Of a stretch of DNA of 64,000 nucleotides, positions 63,860 to 64,000 are shown one piece after another (within the stretch, counting starts at the first letter, position 1; each line of letters begins with the position of its first letter). The translations under genes and the position numbers were made by a program. Origin of the DNA: Cobetia sp. cqz5-12 (GTDB taxonomy: Bacteria; Pseudomonadota; Gammaproteobacteria; Pseudomonadales; Halomonadaceae); assembly GCF_016495405.1 (NCBI RefSeq), contig NZ_CP044522.1:1860001-1924000 (forward strand). Reading direction: 5' to 3'. The notes under the pieces were generated by a model. That model saw only the letters and a list, made by a program, of their open reading frames with translations, was not told the origin of the DNA and did not search any database.

Positions 63860-64000
63860 GTGAGCCCGACCTTTGACCAGATTCATCCTCCCCAGCGCCT
63901 GCTGATGGGCCCCGGCCCGATCAATGCGGACCCGCGAGTGCTGCGTGCGCTTTCTGCTCCCTTGATCGGTCAGTACGACCCGGCGATGACGCATTACATG
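63860..64000 (+). CDS. Class V aminotransferase, 5' part (alanine/serine-glyoxylate type)
   Basis: First 47 codons only; the gene runs past the window end. The product begins with GTG and reads LLMGPGPINADPRVLRAL and GQYDPAMTHYM, the N-terminus of PLP-dependent alanine-, serine- or ureidoglycine-glyoxylate aminotransferases. AGGAG lies 5 nt before the start. A sigma-54 promoter upstream suggests nitrogen-regulated expression. Confidence 0.85.
   Translation, partial: MSPTFDQIHPPQRLLMGPGPINADPRVLRALSAPLIGQYDPAMTHYM

Overview
The window looks like chromosome of a GC-rich gammaproteobacterium of the Halomonadaceae (Halomonas/Cobetia type). This is an inference from base composition, codon use and gene order such as gloB / yafS-like methyltransferase / rnhA / dnaQ / nudC; no rRNA or marker gene is present to fix the genus. 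About 51 protein genes are supported. I see no tRNA, rRNA, insertion sequence, prophage or CRISPR array.

Layout. 1-4.6 kb: a TonB-dependent siderophore receptor, a LysR regulator and a stand-alone HD-GYP protein. 4.7-9.4 kb: an orphan DUF1989 protein and an arsRC-arsH-arsB arsenic operon on the minus strand, then a small membrane protein. 9.5-13 kb: an NAD(P)-dependent reductase, an AT-richer lipoprotein, a DUF3820 protein and an aldehyde dehydrogenase. 13.1-21.3 kb: a copper-resistance block with copCD and a TauE-type permease on the minus strand, and copRS, the multicopper oxidase copA, copB and a His-tailed cytochrome c on the plus strand. 21.4-25.5 kb: a gamma-butyrobetaine-type dioxygenase with a GlxA-type AraC regulator, then a PAS-GAF-GGDEF cyclase divergent from polB (DNA polymerase II).

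28.2-38.1 kb is an iron region. A Fur-box-preceded SyrD/PvdE-type ABC exporter and a second siderophore receptor are followed by a minus-strand operon imelysin - di-heme oxidoreductase - imelysin-like - DUF1513, matching the iron-regulated PA4370-PA4373 layout of Pseudomonas aeruginosa. 38.4-44.4 kb carries a yejABEF peptide ABC importer, and 44.8-53.5 kb housekeeping genes (mltD, gloB, yafS-like, rnhA, dnaQ, nudC, SCP2, sohB). 53.7-64 kb has an ArsR/HlyU-type regulator, prpE, an NhaC-type antiporter, an AGCS symporter, the queuosine-precursor transporter yhhQ, a ParA-like ATPase with a histone-H1-like tail, suhB and the start of a class V aminotransferase.

The strongest regulatory signals read directly from the DNA are: a preQ1-I-type riboswitch that would sequester the yhhQ ribosome-binding site; a near-consensus sigma-54 promoter before the final aminotransferase; an 18-bp direct repeat in helical phase before the dioxygenase; and a good Fur box before the ABC exporter. 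No clearly new defence or biosynthetic system was found. The most unusual items are the RNA and operator elements, the paired imelysins (one lacking its motif histidine) and the tailed ParA.
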